Source of the DNA: an uncultured Blautia sp.
Lineage (GTDB): Bacteria > Bacillota > Clostridia > Lachnospirales > Lachnospiraceae
NCBI GenBank assembly: GCA_934409175.1
Contig: CAKRVX010000053.1
Coordinates: 1 to 13,710, forward strand
Direction of reading: 5' to 3'
DNA length: 13,710 nt
Of this stretch, positions 6,697-13,710 are shown piece after piece. Under the pieces are notes generated by a model. That model saw only the letters and a list, made by a program, of their open reading frames with translations, had not been told where the DNA came from and ran no database searches. Both the position numbers and the translations under genes were made by a program. The first letter of the stretch is position 1, and every line of letters starts with the position of its first letter.

Positions 6697-6754
6697 AAGA
6701 AAAAACACCATATATTGTGTTCTTATTTATGCATAAGAACACTATATGGTGTTT
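6697..6754 (-). terminator. Long-stem intrinsic terminator after hflX
   Basis: On the minus strand the arm at 6754-6733 (starting AAACACCATATA) pairs with the arm ending at 6703 (ATATATGGTGTTT), giving about 22 pairs with a 2-base bulge and a 6-base loop. It is followed by a T-run (down to about 6700). It begins 16 bases after the hflX stop. The stem is much longer than a typical terminator because it also contains the two NrdR-box-like palindromes. Confidence 0.8.
6705..6752. promoter_or_regulatory. Pair of NrdR-box-like sites upstream of the nrdD promoter
   Basis: The published NrdR box consensus is ACACWATATATWGTGT. On the minus strand 6705-6720 reads ACACAATATATGGTGT, 15 of 16 matches. 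A second copy at 6739-6752 reads ACACTATATGGTGT on the plus strand, with both outer ACAC/GTGT arms but two bases missing from the centre. Counted as a 16-base box (6737-6752) the gap between the boxes is 16 bases, the spacing expected for paired NrdR sites. The pair begins 10 bases upstream of the nrdD -35. NrdR is the zinc/ATP-cone repressor of ribonucleotide reductase genes; its gene is not in this window. Confidence 0.75.
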
Positions 6755-6769
6755 CCATTTTATATTTAT

Positions 6770-8005
6770 TTATACAACTTTTCCATAGATTTCCCGGGGA
6801 ACCCTCGCTTTTACAAGGATTCCACTTTCTGTATATTCTTCGGAGAGTAATTGTCCATATTCACGAATCAGCTGAATTTTTCCTGCTTCCTGATAAGGAA
6901 AAACTCTTTCCACATAAATCTGCTCCTCCGACAGAAGTTTCTGAAGAAGTTCTCCCAATTCTTCCAGACCTTCTCCTGTTTTCGCCGATATCTTAATCGA
7001 ATAATCTGATTTAAAATCACGAAGGACACTGGCCTCAGGTGCATCCTGCTTATTAAACAGAGTAATGATCTTTTTTCCCATTACTCCAAGTTCACGAAGA
7101 GTCTCATATACCACATGCATCTGCATTTCTGCCTGTGGATTGGAAGAATCCACCACATGGATAATATAATCTGCATATTTTGCCTCTTCCAGTGTACTTT
7201 TAAATGCTTCGATCAGATGATGAGGAAGTTTGTGAATAAATCCCACCGTATCTGTTAACAGAATCTGCTGTCCATCCTTAAGGTTCAGCAACCTGGTTGT
7301 CGGATCCAATGTGGCAAAAAGTTTATCCTCCGACAGAACCTCAGAGCCTGTAAGCTTATTAAGTAAAGTAGATTTACCTGCGTTTGTATACCCGACGATG
7401 GCAGCTGTCTTCATATTTCCCCTGGCGCGTCCGGATCGAATCAGTTCTCTGTGCTTCTCCACCTGAACGAGTTCCTGCTTCAATGCAGAAATTCTGGTAC
7501 GGATCAGCCTTCTGTCCGTCTCCAGTTTTTTCTCTCCCGGACCTCTTGTTCCGATTCCGCCGCCCAGACGTGAAAGTGACTCTCTCAGACCTACAAGCCG
7601 CGCAGCGCGATAACGAAGCTGAGCAAGTTCTACCTGAATTTTACCTTCACTGGTCACTGCCCTGGCCGCAAAAATATCCAGAATGAGAAGGGTTCTGTCC
7701 ATTACTTTACAATCCAGTTCCCGTTCCAGATTATTCAGCTGTGCAGGAGAAAGTTCATCATCACAGATAACACCGGTGGCATCTACAGCATATGACAGAG
7801 CACGTACTTCCTCAATCTTACCTTTTCCAATATAAGTTCCCGGATGCACGGCTTCTCTGTTCTGTATGATTTTTCCGACAGTAACAGCCCCTGCTGTAGA
7901 AGCAAGTTCTTCCAGTTCATCCAGAGAATCCTCCACATTTTCATCTGCTGCGGTCTGTACACCTATCAGGATAACACGTTCTTCTAATCTGCCAAATTCT
8001 TCCAT
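6770..8005 (-). CDS. hflX: Ribosome-associated GTPase HflX
   Basis: A 411-residue GTPase of usual HflX length. HflX binds the 50S subunit and splits stalled or hibernating 70S ribosomes under stress. The N-terminal HflX domain has the glycine-rich GGGIGTRGPGE linker (148-158) after VELAQLRYR, a coiled-coil stretch follows (about 160-195), then the G domain: GYTNAGKST P-loop (205-213), DPTTR switch (234-238), DTVGF (252-256) and NKQD (318-321). A short C-terminal domain follows. AAGGAG precedes the ATG by 6 bases. It starts 12 bases after the TPR lipoprotein gene, so they are co-transcribed. It is the last gene of the operon before the long hairpin terminator. Confidence 0.95.
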   Translation of the reverse strand: MEEFGRLEERVILIGVQTAADENVEDSLDELEELASTAGAVTVGKIIQNREAVHPGTYIGKGKIEEVRALSYAVDATGVICDDELSPAQLNNLERELDCKVMDRTLLILDIFAARAVTSEGKIQVELAQLRYRAARLVGLRESLSRLGGGIGTRGPGEKKLETDRRLIRTRISALKQELVQVEKHRELIRSGRARGNMKTAAIVGYTNAGKSTLLNKLTGSEVLSEDKLFATLDPTTRLLNLKDGQQILLTDTVGFIHKLPHHLIEAFKSTLEEAKYADYIIHVVDSSNPQAEMQMHVVYETLRELGVMGKKIITLFNKQDAPEASVLRDFKSDYSIKISAKTGEGLEELGELLQKLLSEEQIYVERVFPYQEAGKIQLIREYGQLLSEEYTESGILVKARVPREIYGKVV

Positions 8006-8017
8006 AAATTCTCCTTA

Positions 8018-9064
8018 TCACACACGTGTTTTTAAGAATGCCAGTTCTTTTCTGGCAGTCTTATCATCCGGATACATTTTCACATATTCTTCTGCCTTCT
8101 GTAAGGCTGTAGTAAAATCAAGCTTCTTTTCATATACTACCATTTCATTAAACAGCAGACTCTTCAATGTTTCATCATCTGCTGAGGACAGACCTGTAGA
8201 AATATTGGAAAGTGCGCTGTCGTAATCACCATCTTCAATGTCACACAACGCCAGACCATTATAACCTTTGGCACCTTTTTCTTCTTTTGATACATATGCC
8301 TGGAACTGCTGTCTGGCACTTGCCGTATCTTTCTGCGCCATGTAAACCATTCCCTGAAGAAGAAGTGCTTCTGTATTTCCCCCATCTGCTGCCTGCGTCA
8401 GCTCTGACAGAGCGTTCTCATAATCATCCATGTAATAATATACTCTGCCTCTGTCACAATGATCCTGGGCATCTTTTGCATCAGATGACAACGCAGCCTC
8501 CAGATAACGGGTTCCATCTGCTTCCATATCTTTATCAAGGTATGCTCCATAAATGCGCAGAGCCATGTCATACGTATTGTCTTCTCCATAGGCCTGTTCA
8601 AAGTTTGCAGACGCTTCCTCATAAGAATCCATAGCCAATGCCACTTCACCTGTAAGAAAATACAGATCCGCATTCATATCATAAGATTCAGATATACTCT
8701 GACAATCCGCCATGGCGTTATCATAATCTTTTATTTTCAGATATGCCGTTGCCCTGTAAGATAAAATATCTTTTTTTAAAGTATTTCCTACCTTATCACA
8801 AGCCAGCGCGCTGTTAAAATTTTCAATCGCCTGTTTATAATTTCCCAGACGTACATTGGCCACCCCGGCCCCTCTGTACGACTGCGCCAGTTTGGTCCCA
8901 TCTGAAATGGCTGTTTCAAACTCCTGTAATGCGGTATCAAAATTCCCCTGTTCCAGATTCTGGACCGCCTGTTCATAATTTTTCATTTTTTCTGAACCGC
9001 AGCCTGCGAATGCTGTCATTCCCAGGCACGCGGTCAAAACCAATACCGTCTTTTTATTTTTCAT
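8018..9064 (-). CDS. TPR-repeat lipoprotein
   Basis: A 348-residue predicted surface lipoprotein. A basic start (MKNKK), a hydrophobic stretch (6-20) and the lipobox FAGC with Cys22 mark a lipoprotein signal peptide, so the mature protein would be anchored to the outer face of the membrane. The rest is a chain of about eight tetratricopeptide repeats (roughly 30-345), for example GNYKQAIENFNSAL and GNFDTALQEFETAI, typical protein-docking helices. No catalytic motif is visible and its partner is unknown. The ribosome binding site is AAGGAA. It lies 18 bases after glmM and 12 before hflX, a position implying co-expression with envelope precursor synthesis and ribosome rescue, but no functional link can be shown from sequence. 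Confidence 0.85.
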   Translation of the reverse strand: MKNKKTVLVLTACLGMTAFAGCGSEKMKNYEQAVQNLEQGNFDTALQEFETAISDGTKLAQSYRGAGVANVRLGNYKQAIENFNSALACDKVGNTLKKDILSYRATAYLKIKDYDNAMADCQSISESYDMNADLYFLTGEVALAMDSYEEASANFEQAYGEDNTYDMALRIYGAYLDKDMEADGTRYLEAALSSDAKDAQDHCDRGRVYYYMDDYENALSELTQAADGGNTEALLLQGMVYMAQKDTASARQQFQAYVSKEEKGAKGYNGLALCDIEDGDYDSALSNISTGLSSADDETLKSLLFNEMVVYEKKLDFTTALQKAEEYVKMYPDDKTARKELAFLKTRV

Positions 9065-9082
9065 AAAATTCCTTTACCAGTT

Positions 9083-10429
9083 TTATTCAATGACCAGGCC
9101 TTCTGCCTCCATTACCTTAACTACCTGTTCTACATTTTCACGGCAGATTTCATCTGTTCCTGCCTCTACCATAACACGGATCAGTGGTTCTGTCCCACTT
9201 TCGCGCACAAGAATACGTCCCTCATCTCCCAGTGCTTCGGCAACTGCTTCTACTGCTTCTACAACCTTCGGATTCTCTCTGGCTGTTTTCTTATCTGCCA
9301 CGCGAACATTTCTCAGAAGCTGTGGGTAAACTTTCATCTCTTTTGCCAGATCGCAAAGTGTTGATTTCTTCTCCACACATGCTTCCATTACCATCAAAGA
9401 TGTAAGGATTCCATCACCTGTAGCAGCATAACGGCTGAAGATAATATGTCCGGACTGTTCTCCACCAAGACTGTAACCATTCTCCATCATATTCTCTGCC
9501 ACATACTTGTCGCCAACTGCAGTCTGCTCATAATTCATATTCTCTCTTTCCAGAGATTTATACAGACCCAGATTGGACATTACAGTAGTTACTACTGTAT
9601 CCCCATTTAATCTGCCCTGTTCTTTCAGATATTTTCCGCAGACATACATGATCTTATCCCCATCGATCACATTTCCTTTATGATCTACAGCAATACAGCG
9701 GTCTGCATCACCGTCATAGGCAAAACCAATATCCAGTCCGTTCTCAACCACATATTTCTGAAGGACTTCGATATGTGTAGATCCACAGTTTGTATTGATA
9801 TTTGTGCCATCCGGCTGATTATTAATCACATAAGTCTTAGCCTGAAGTGCATCAAAAACGCTTTTGGCAATTGCAGATGAACTTCCGTTTGCACAGTCAA
9901 GGCCTACTTTGATGCCCTTAAAATCACGGCTCGGAATGGAAATCAGATGACCGATATAACGATTTCTTCCAGATGCAAAGTCAATAGTACGGCCTACATC
10001 TTCCCTGGTTGCCAGCGGAAGTTCTTCCAGTTCTCCGTCCAGATATGCCTCGATCCTTGCTTCAACTTCAGCCTCGATCTTCTGTCCGTTTCCGTTCAGA
10101 AGTTTTATTCCATTGTCATAGAATGGATTGTGACTTGCAGAAATCATGATACCGCAGTCAAAATCCTCTGTACGAACAGCATAGGAAACACTTGGAGTTG
10201 TAGTTACATGAAGAAGATATGCATCTGCTCCGGAAGCTGTAAGACCTGCCACAAGAGCATATTCAAACATATAACTGCTTCTGCGGGTATCTTTTCCGAT
10301 GACGATCTTTGCCTTATGTTCTCTTCCATAATACCATCCTACATAACGGCCAACCTTAAATGCATGATTTACTGTAAGTTTTACATTGGCTTCTCCACGG
10401 AAACCGTCTGTTCCAAAATATTTTCCCAT
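9083..10429 (-). CDS. glmM: Phosphoglucosamine mutase GlmM
   Basis: A 448-residue alpha-D-phosphohexomutase of standard GlmM length. It converts glucosamine-6-phosphate to glucosamine-1-phosphate for UDP-GlcNAc, the precursor of peptidoglycan. The start MGKYFGTDGFRG is diagnostic of GlmM. The phosphoserine loop ISASHNPFYDNG carries catalytic Ser99, the Mg-binding loop DGDADR is at 239-244, the sugar-specificity segment GGEQSGH is near 320, and the phosphate-binding RESGTEP lies near 405. AGGAG precedes the ATG. It lies 47 bases after prfA; this gap has a small inverted repeat but no terminator. A weak internal promoter (TTTACA within the prfA 3' end, TGTTAT 17 bases on) may exist. Confidence 0.96.
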   Translation of the reverse strand: MGKYFGTDGFRGEANVKLTVNHAFKVGRYVGWYYGREHKAKIVIGKDTRRSSYMFEYALVAGLTASGADAYLLHVTTTPSVSYAVRTEDFDCGIMISASHNPFYDNGIKLLNGNGQKIEAEVEARIEAYLDGELEELPLATREDVGRTIDFASGRNRYIGHLISIPSRDFKGIKVGLDCANGSSSAIAKSVFDALQAKTYVINNQPDGTNINTNCGSTHIEVLQKYVVENGLDIGFAYDGDADRCIAVDHKGNVIDGDKIMYVCGKYLKEQGRLNGDTVVTTVMSNLGLYKSLERENMNYEQTAVGDKYVAENMMENGYSLGGEQSGHIIFSRYAATGDGILTSLMVMEACVEKKSTLCDLAKEMKVYPQLLRNVRVADKKTARENPKVVEAVEAVAEALGDEGRILVRESGTEPLIRVMVEAGTDEICRENVEQVVKVMEAEGLVIE

Positions 10430-10449
10430 AACAATTCTCCTTTTTTTCC

Positions 10450-10471
10450 GTTATTCATTTATAAGAATAAC
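10450..10471. repeat. Inverted repeat between prfA and glmM
   Basis: GTTATTC (10450-10456) and GAATAAC (10465-10471) form a 7-pair stem with an 8-base loop just downstream of the prfA stop. No T-run follows on the minus strand, so it is unlikely to terminate. It may stabilise or mark processing of the mRNA between the two genes. Confidence 0.35.
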
Positions 10472-10476
10472 ATATC

Positions 10477-11553
10477 TTATGCTTCATCCTGTAAATTGCT
10501 TAATTTCGCAGCCTGGTCAGCTGCGATCAGACTGTCGATGATCTCATCCAGATCTCCATTGAGGATATTCTCAAGGCGATGAAGAGTCAGCTTGATCCTG
10601 TGGTCTGTCACACGTCCCTGCGGGAAATTATAAGTTCTGATCTTCTCGGAACGATCACCTGTTCCGATCTGGCTTCTTCTTGCCTCTGCTTCTGCATCAT
10701 GCTGTTTGGCAAGTTCCATCTCATACAGACGGGAACGAAGCACCTTCAGAGCCTTGTCCTTGTTCTTCAGCTGAGACTTCTCATCCTGACAGGAGATTAC
10801 GATTCCTGTAGGAATATGTGTCAAACGCACTGCTGAGTCCGTGGTGTTGACACACTGTCCACCGTTTCCGGATGCACGGAATACATCAAATTTACAATCA
10901 TTCATATCCAGATGAAAATCAATCTCCTCTGCTTCCGGCATAATAGCAACTGTACAGGTGGAGGTATGGATTCTTCCGCCGGATTCAGTCTCCGGCACAC
11001 GCTGTACACGATGTACACCACTTTCATATTTCAGTCTGGAATAAGCTCCTGCACCGGTAATCATAAAGGTAACTTCCTTAAACCCACCGATTCCGTTCTC
11101 ATTCAGGCTCATCATCTCGGTTTTCCATCTGCGTGATTCAGCATACTTCACATACATGCGGTAGATTTCCGCTGCAAAAAGAGCAGCCTCATCGCCGCCT
11201 GCACCGGCACGTATCTCAACAATAACGTTTTTGTTATCATTGGGGTCCTTCGGAAGAAGAAGAATCTTTAATTCATGCTCAAGCTCTTCCACATTTTTCT
11301 TTGCTTCAGAAAGTTCTTCCTTGAGCATTTCTCTCATTTCTTCGTCTTTTTCTTCTTCCAGCATAGCCAGACTGTCCTGGATAGTCTCTTTGTTCTTCTT
11401 ATATTCACGATAGGTATCTACGATAGGCTGCAGATCACTCTGCTCTTTCATCAGTTTCTGGAAATGCTCCTGATTATCTGTGACGCCAGGCTCTCCCAGC
11501 TCATTGAGCACTTCTTCGAAACGAATGAGCAGATCATCTAATTTATCAAACAT
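10477..11553 (-). CDS. prfA: Peptide chain release factor 1 (RF1)
   Basis: A 358-residue class I release factor that reads UAA and UAG and triggers peptide release on the ribosome. The GGQ motif that reaches the peptidyl-transferase centre is at 231-233 ([14 protein letters not shown]). The codon-recognition segment is [14 protein letters not shown], with PET at 187-189 in place of the E. coli PAT; this variant is normal in Firmicutes and marks RF1 rather than RF2. The N-terminal 100 residues are charged and helical, as expected for domain 1. The frame stays open upstream to 11598, but the ATG at 11553 has AGGAGG 7 bases before it and matches the family start MFDKLDDL. The start overlaps the end of prmC by 8 bases, suggesting translational coupling with its own modifying enzyme. 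Confidence 0.97.
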   Translation of the reverse strand: MFDKLDDLLIRFEEVLNELGEPGVTDNQEHFQKLMKEQSDLQPIVDTYREYKKNKETIQDSLAMLEEEKDEEMREMLKEELSEAKKNVEELEHELKILLLPKDPNDNKNVIVEIRAGAGGDEAALFAAEIYRMYVKYAESRRWKTEMMSLNENGIGGFKEVTFMITGAGAYSRLKYESGVHRVQRVPETESGGRIHTSTCTVAIMPEAEEIDFHLDMNDCKFDVFRASGNGGQCVNTTDSAVRLTHIPTGIVISCQDEKSQLKNKDKALKVLRSRLYEMELAKQHDAEAEARRSQIGTGDRSEKIRTYNFPQGRVTDHRIKLTLHRLENILNGDLDEIIDSLIAADQAAKLSNLQDEA

Positions 11554-12448
11554 ATTTTTCCTCCTGTAGTGGTCGTTGTCCCAGAACCACGCGGTCAAGA
11601 CCGCACAGATCCTGTCTGATCTCTGTTTCTGTAAATCCTTCTTTTTCCAGAAGTTCCTTTACATCCCTTCCCTGCTCACAGCCGATTTCATATAGAAGCC
11701 AGCCGCCGGGAATTATATAATTCATTGCCTGTCGGGTAATCTCACGATAAAAATAAAGACCATCCTCCATCCCGTCCAGCGCCATCCTGGGATCGTGCAG
11801 CCGTACTTCAGCCATCAGTCCTTCAATCTCTGCGCTTGGGATATAGGGAGGATTTGAGATAAGCATATCATATTCTGCGATCTTTTTCCCATTATTTTTT
11901 TTACTGAAATATTCCGCTGAAAACAGATCACTTCTGACAAATTCCGTCCTGTCAGCTGTACCAAGTTTCTTTGCATTCTTTTCGGCAACTTCCAGTGCTT
12001 TTTCTGACAGATCAACAGCTGTACCGCCAGCATCCGAAATCTCAAGAAGCAGGCTTGTAAGTATGCATCCGGAGCCTGTGCACATATCCAGTATCCGGGG
12101 ATTTCTTCTTTCTTTCAAAAATTCCAGCGCAGTTTCCACAAGTGTTTCTGTATCCTGTCTGGGCACCAGTACATTCTCATCTACATAGAATTCATATCCC
12201 ATAAAAAAAGCCTGATGCGTCAGATGCTGCAGCGGAATATGTTCGGCCCGTTTCCGGATCAGCGCCTGATACCGGCAGACTGTTTCTTCAGTAACCCCTT
12301 CATCTCCATGTGCAAAATAATACGCCCGGCTTTTTCCTGTGACATATTCCAGAAGGAGCCAGGCATCAAGCCCGGCTTCTTTAATCCCTGCCTCTTCCAG
12401 GATCTTCTGTCCACTTTTTAATAATCCATTTAAAGTCTCTCCACTCAT
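11546..12448 (-). CDS. prmC: Release factor glutamine N5-methyltransferase PrmC
   Basis: A 300-residue SAM-dependent methyltransferase that methylates the Gln of the GGQ motif of release factors. The N-terminal helical substrate domain contains [17 protein letters not shown] (71-87) and [12 protein letters not shown]. The SAM loop is DMCTGSG (121-127), and the catalytic NPPY motif (199-202, [10 protein letters not shown]) holds the target amide. The ATG overlaps the stop codon of the DUF1385 gene (ATGA), and the gene's end overlaps the start of prfA, its substrate. prmC next to prfA is one of the most conserved bacterial gene pairs. GAGG lies about 8 bases before the start. Confidence 0.96.
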   Translation of the reverse strand: MSGETLNGLLKSGQKILEEAGIKEAGLDAWLLLEYVTGKSRAYYFAHGDEGVTEETVCRYQALIRKRAEHIPLQHLTHQAFFMGYEFYVDENVLVPRQDTETLVETALEFLKERRNPRILDMCTGSGCILTSLLLEISDAGGTAVDLSEKALEVAEKNAKKLGTADRTEFVRSDLFSAEYFSKKNNGKKIAEYDMLISNPPYIPSAEIEGLMAEVRLHDPRMALDGMEDGLYFYREITRQAMNYIIPGGWLLYEIGCEQGRDVKELLEKEGFTETEIRQDLCGLDRVVLGQRPLQEEKYV

Positions 12449-13437
12449 GGAGTTACCTCTTTCGCATCCTCATAAGGGATATCTTTTCCAAATTCTTCTT
12501 TCAGATATGCCCTCCAGTCAAATACAGCTTCTACTGCTTTTATGGCAACCTCTGCCATGTCTTCTGTAGGTTCTTTCGTTGTCAGCTTCTGCATTGCCAG
12601 ACCGGGCTTACTGAAAAAATCTGCCAGCTTGCTATCTGATCTTCCTGCCCACTGAATAATTTCAAAAGAAATTCCAGCTACTACCGGCACCATGAGAAGT
12701 CTGCCAAACAGTCTCACCCAGTATACCGGCACAAGTACGAAGATGAAATGCAGAAATATACTGACCAGCATAACCAGAAACAGAAAACTTGTTCCGCATC
12801 TTTTATGCTGTCTGGAGCTTGCCATGACATTTTCCACAGTGAGGGGAAGTCCATGCTCCACACAGTTAATACATTTATGCTCTGCACCATGGTACATAAA
12901 TGTTCTCTGTATATCTTTCATCCTGGAAATCAAAAGCATATAGCCCATGAATAATGCCAGTTTCACAAAAGCCTCCACAATAGTTACAATAAACTCGGAA
13001 GCTCCTACTTTCCTGCAGAGACTTGCCAGCGCATAAGGAAGAAGCATAAATGCAGCAATGGAAATGACAATAGAAACAGCTACAGTTACATATAAAAGCC
13101 ACTTGAACTGTTTGTCCTCTTTTGCTTTCTTTGCAGCTTTTTCCTCTTCTGTAAGGGCTGCATTCTTCTGTGCCTCTTCATCATCCTCTTCATCTCCTGC
13201 AATCTCCGCAGAATACATCAGGCATTTGGTTCCCACTACCAGTGAATCTACAAAACTGACTACTCCACGTATCAGAGGATATCTGAGAAATTTCGCATTT
13301 CCGAAAACACATTTATAATCTTCGACCTTTAATTCTATCTCTTTATCCGGCCTGCGTACTGCAATGGAGTATTTATCCTTATGACGCATCATGATTCCTT
13401 CCATTACAGCCTGGCCGCCGATGTTTGATGATTTCAT
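12445..13437 (-). CDS. DUF1385 family membrane protein
   Basis: A 330-residue protein with the DUF1385 signature start GGQAVMEGIMMRHKDKYSIAVR and conserved RYPLIRGVVSFVDSL. A charged, acidic/lysine-rich stretch (80-112) precedes hydrophobic segments at about 113-137, 147-171, 217-241 and 245-262. Between them is the invariant-looking motif YHGAEHKCINCVEHG (182-196), rich in His, Glu and Cys, which could bind metal. That is inference; the family has no established function known to me. GGGAG precedes the ATG. In many Clostridia this gene sits between rpmE and prmC, as here, so its link to translation genes is conserved. Its stop overlaps the prmC start. Confidence 0.9.
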   Translation of the reverse strand: MKSSNIGGQAVMEGIMMRHKDKYSIAVRRPDKEIELKVEDYKCVFGNAKFLRYPLIRGVVSFVDSLVVGTKCLMYSAEIAGDEEDDEEAQKNAALTEEEKAAKKAKEDKQFKWLLYVTVAVSIVISIAAFMLLPYALASLCRKVGASEFIVTIVEAFVKLALFMGYMLLISRMKDIQRTFMYHGAEHKCINCVEHGLPLTVENVMASSRQHKRCGTSFLFLVMLVSIFLHFIFVLVPVYWVRLFGRLLMVPVVAGISFEIIQWAGRSDSKLADFFSKPGLAMQKLTTKEPTEDMAEVAIKAVEAVFDWRAYLKEEFGKDIPYEDAKEVTP

Positions 13438-13459
13438 CCTTTTCTCCCAAAGAACAGGA

Positions 13460-13487
13460 AAGGTTGAGATTTCCCAACCTCAACCTT
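13460..13487 (-). terminator. Hairpin between rpmE and DUF1385, weak terminator or attenuator
   Basis: AAGGTTGAG (13460-13468) and CTCAACCTT (13479-13487) are perfect 9-base arms with a 10-base loop, 22 bases after the rpmE stop. On the minus strand only TT then CCTG follows, so the T-run is poor. It may partially end rpmE transcripts so that the highly expressed ribosomal gene is separated from the downstream operon. Confidence 0.5.
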
Positions 13488-13509
13488 CTCAATTCATGCT
13501 ATATTCTGA

Positions 13510-13710
13510 TTATTTGTTCAGGCCATATTTCTTATTGAACTTATCAATACGTCCACGAGCCTGTGCAGCTTTCTGCTGACCTGTGTAGAATGGATGACAT
13601 TTGGAGCAGATTTCTACGTGGATGTCCTGCTTTGTAGAACCTGTTACGAATGTGTTACCACAGTTGCAGGTTACAGTTGCCTGATAATAATTCGGATGGA
13701 TTCCTTCTCT
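13510..13710 (-). CDS. rpmE: 50S ribosomal protein L31 (zinc-binding type), 5' end cut
   Basis: The visible 66 residues begin [18 protein letters not shown] and end KYGLNK; probably only the initiator Met, or Met plus one residue, lies beyond the window edge. L31 is a small protein of the 50S subunit that bridges to the 30S head. The CNC and CSKC pairs are the four zinc-binding cysteines of the C+ form, as opposed to the cysteine-free paralogue used under zinc starvation. HPFYTGQQK is the conserved central motif. A hairpin follows the stop. Confidence 0.96.
   Translation of the reverse strand, partial: REGIHPNYYQATVTCNCGNTFVTGSTKQDIHVEICSKCHPFYTGQQKAAQARGRIDKFNKKYGLNK

Noticed and set aside
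6697..6754. Small mobile palindromic repeat (MITE-like) between hflX and nrdD
   Set aside because: There are no target-site duplications or second copies in the window, and the terminator T-run plus NrdR-box content explains the symmetry. A genome-wide repeat search could reopen this.
9947..10582. Plus-strand reading frame of 211 codons
   Set aside because: It lies entirely antisense to glmM and the end of prfA, both full-length with complete motifs. It has no ribosome binding site and its composition is Cys/Ser/Ile-rich, like other antisense frames here.
11554..11598. Longer prfA start giving 15 extra residues
   Set aside because: The extension lies inside prmC, lacks a ribosome binding site and does not resemble RF1 N-termini. 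The ATG at 11553 has AGGAGG and the family start MFDKL.

Overview
All protein-coding genes I can support lie on the minus strand, so transcription runs from high to low coordinates. The window looks like a chromosomal segment of a low-to-moderate GC anaerobic Firmicute, most likely a gut Lachnospiraceae/Clostridia member. This is inference from protein style (class III ribonucleotide reductase, clostridial Rrf2, MnmA and DUF1385 families), strong AGGAGG-type ribosome binding sites and sigma-A promoters. I see no mobile element, CRISPR array, rRNA or tRNA gene, and no phage genes.

Right block (13710 to 6770): a compact translation and cell-envelope run. Ribosomal protein L31 (rpmE, 5' end cut) is followed by a DUF1385 membrane protein, prmC (release-factor methyltransferase), prfA (RF1), glmM (phosphoglucosamine mutase), a TPR lipoprotein and hflX (ribosome-associated GTPase). 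DUF1385/prmC overlap by an ATGA and prmC/prfA by 8 bases. glmM/TPR and TPR/hflX are 18 and 12 bases apart, so most of the block is probably one transcript. It ends in a very long hairpin after hflX.

Middle block (6770 to 3360): nrdD, an anaerobic ribonucleotide reductase with a fused thioredoxin-like CPNC domain at its C-terminus, has its own strong promoter. The hflX terminator hairpin upstream of it contains two sequences very close to the NrdR-box consensus, so it may serve as both terminator and operator. Next come a tandem-ACT-domain protein and, 3 bases after its stop, the decayed remains of an OmpR-family response regulator (start intact, internal deletion, frameshifts, degenerate C-terminal end).

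Left block (3341 to 1): a sulfur-metabolism group. An Rrf2-family regulator with three clustered cysteines is followed by cysK (cysteine synthase), mnmA (tRNA 2-thiouridylase) and the first codons of an O-acetylhomoserine sulfhydrylase (metY). Each of rrf2, cysK and metY has a recognisable promoter. The rrf2 and metY promoters share an ATTCCTAG element between -35 and -10, and at metY it forms a perfect inverted repeat across the -35. This suggests joint control by the Rrf2 protein.

The window is mostly conserved housekeeping sequence. The points worth a second look are regulatory (NrdR/terminator overlap, shared sulfur operator), evolutionary (the response-regulator pseudogene) and architectural (the NrdD-redoxin fusion). 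I did not find a convincing wholly new system.
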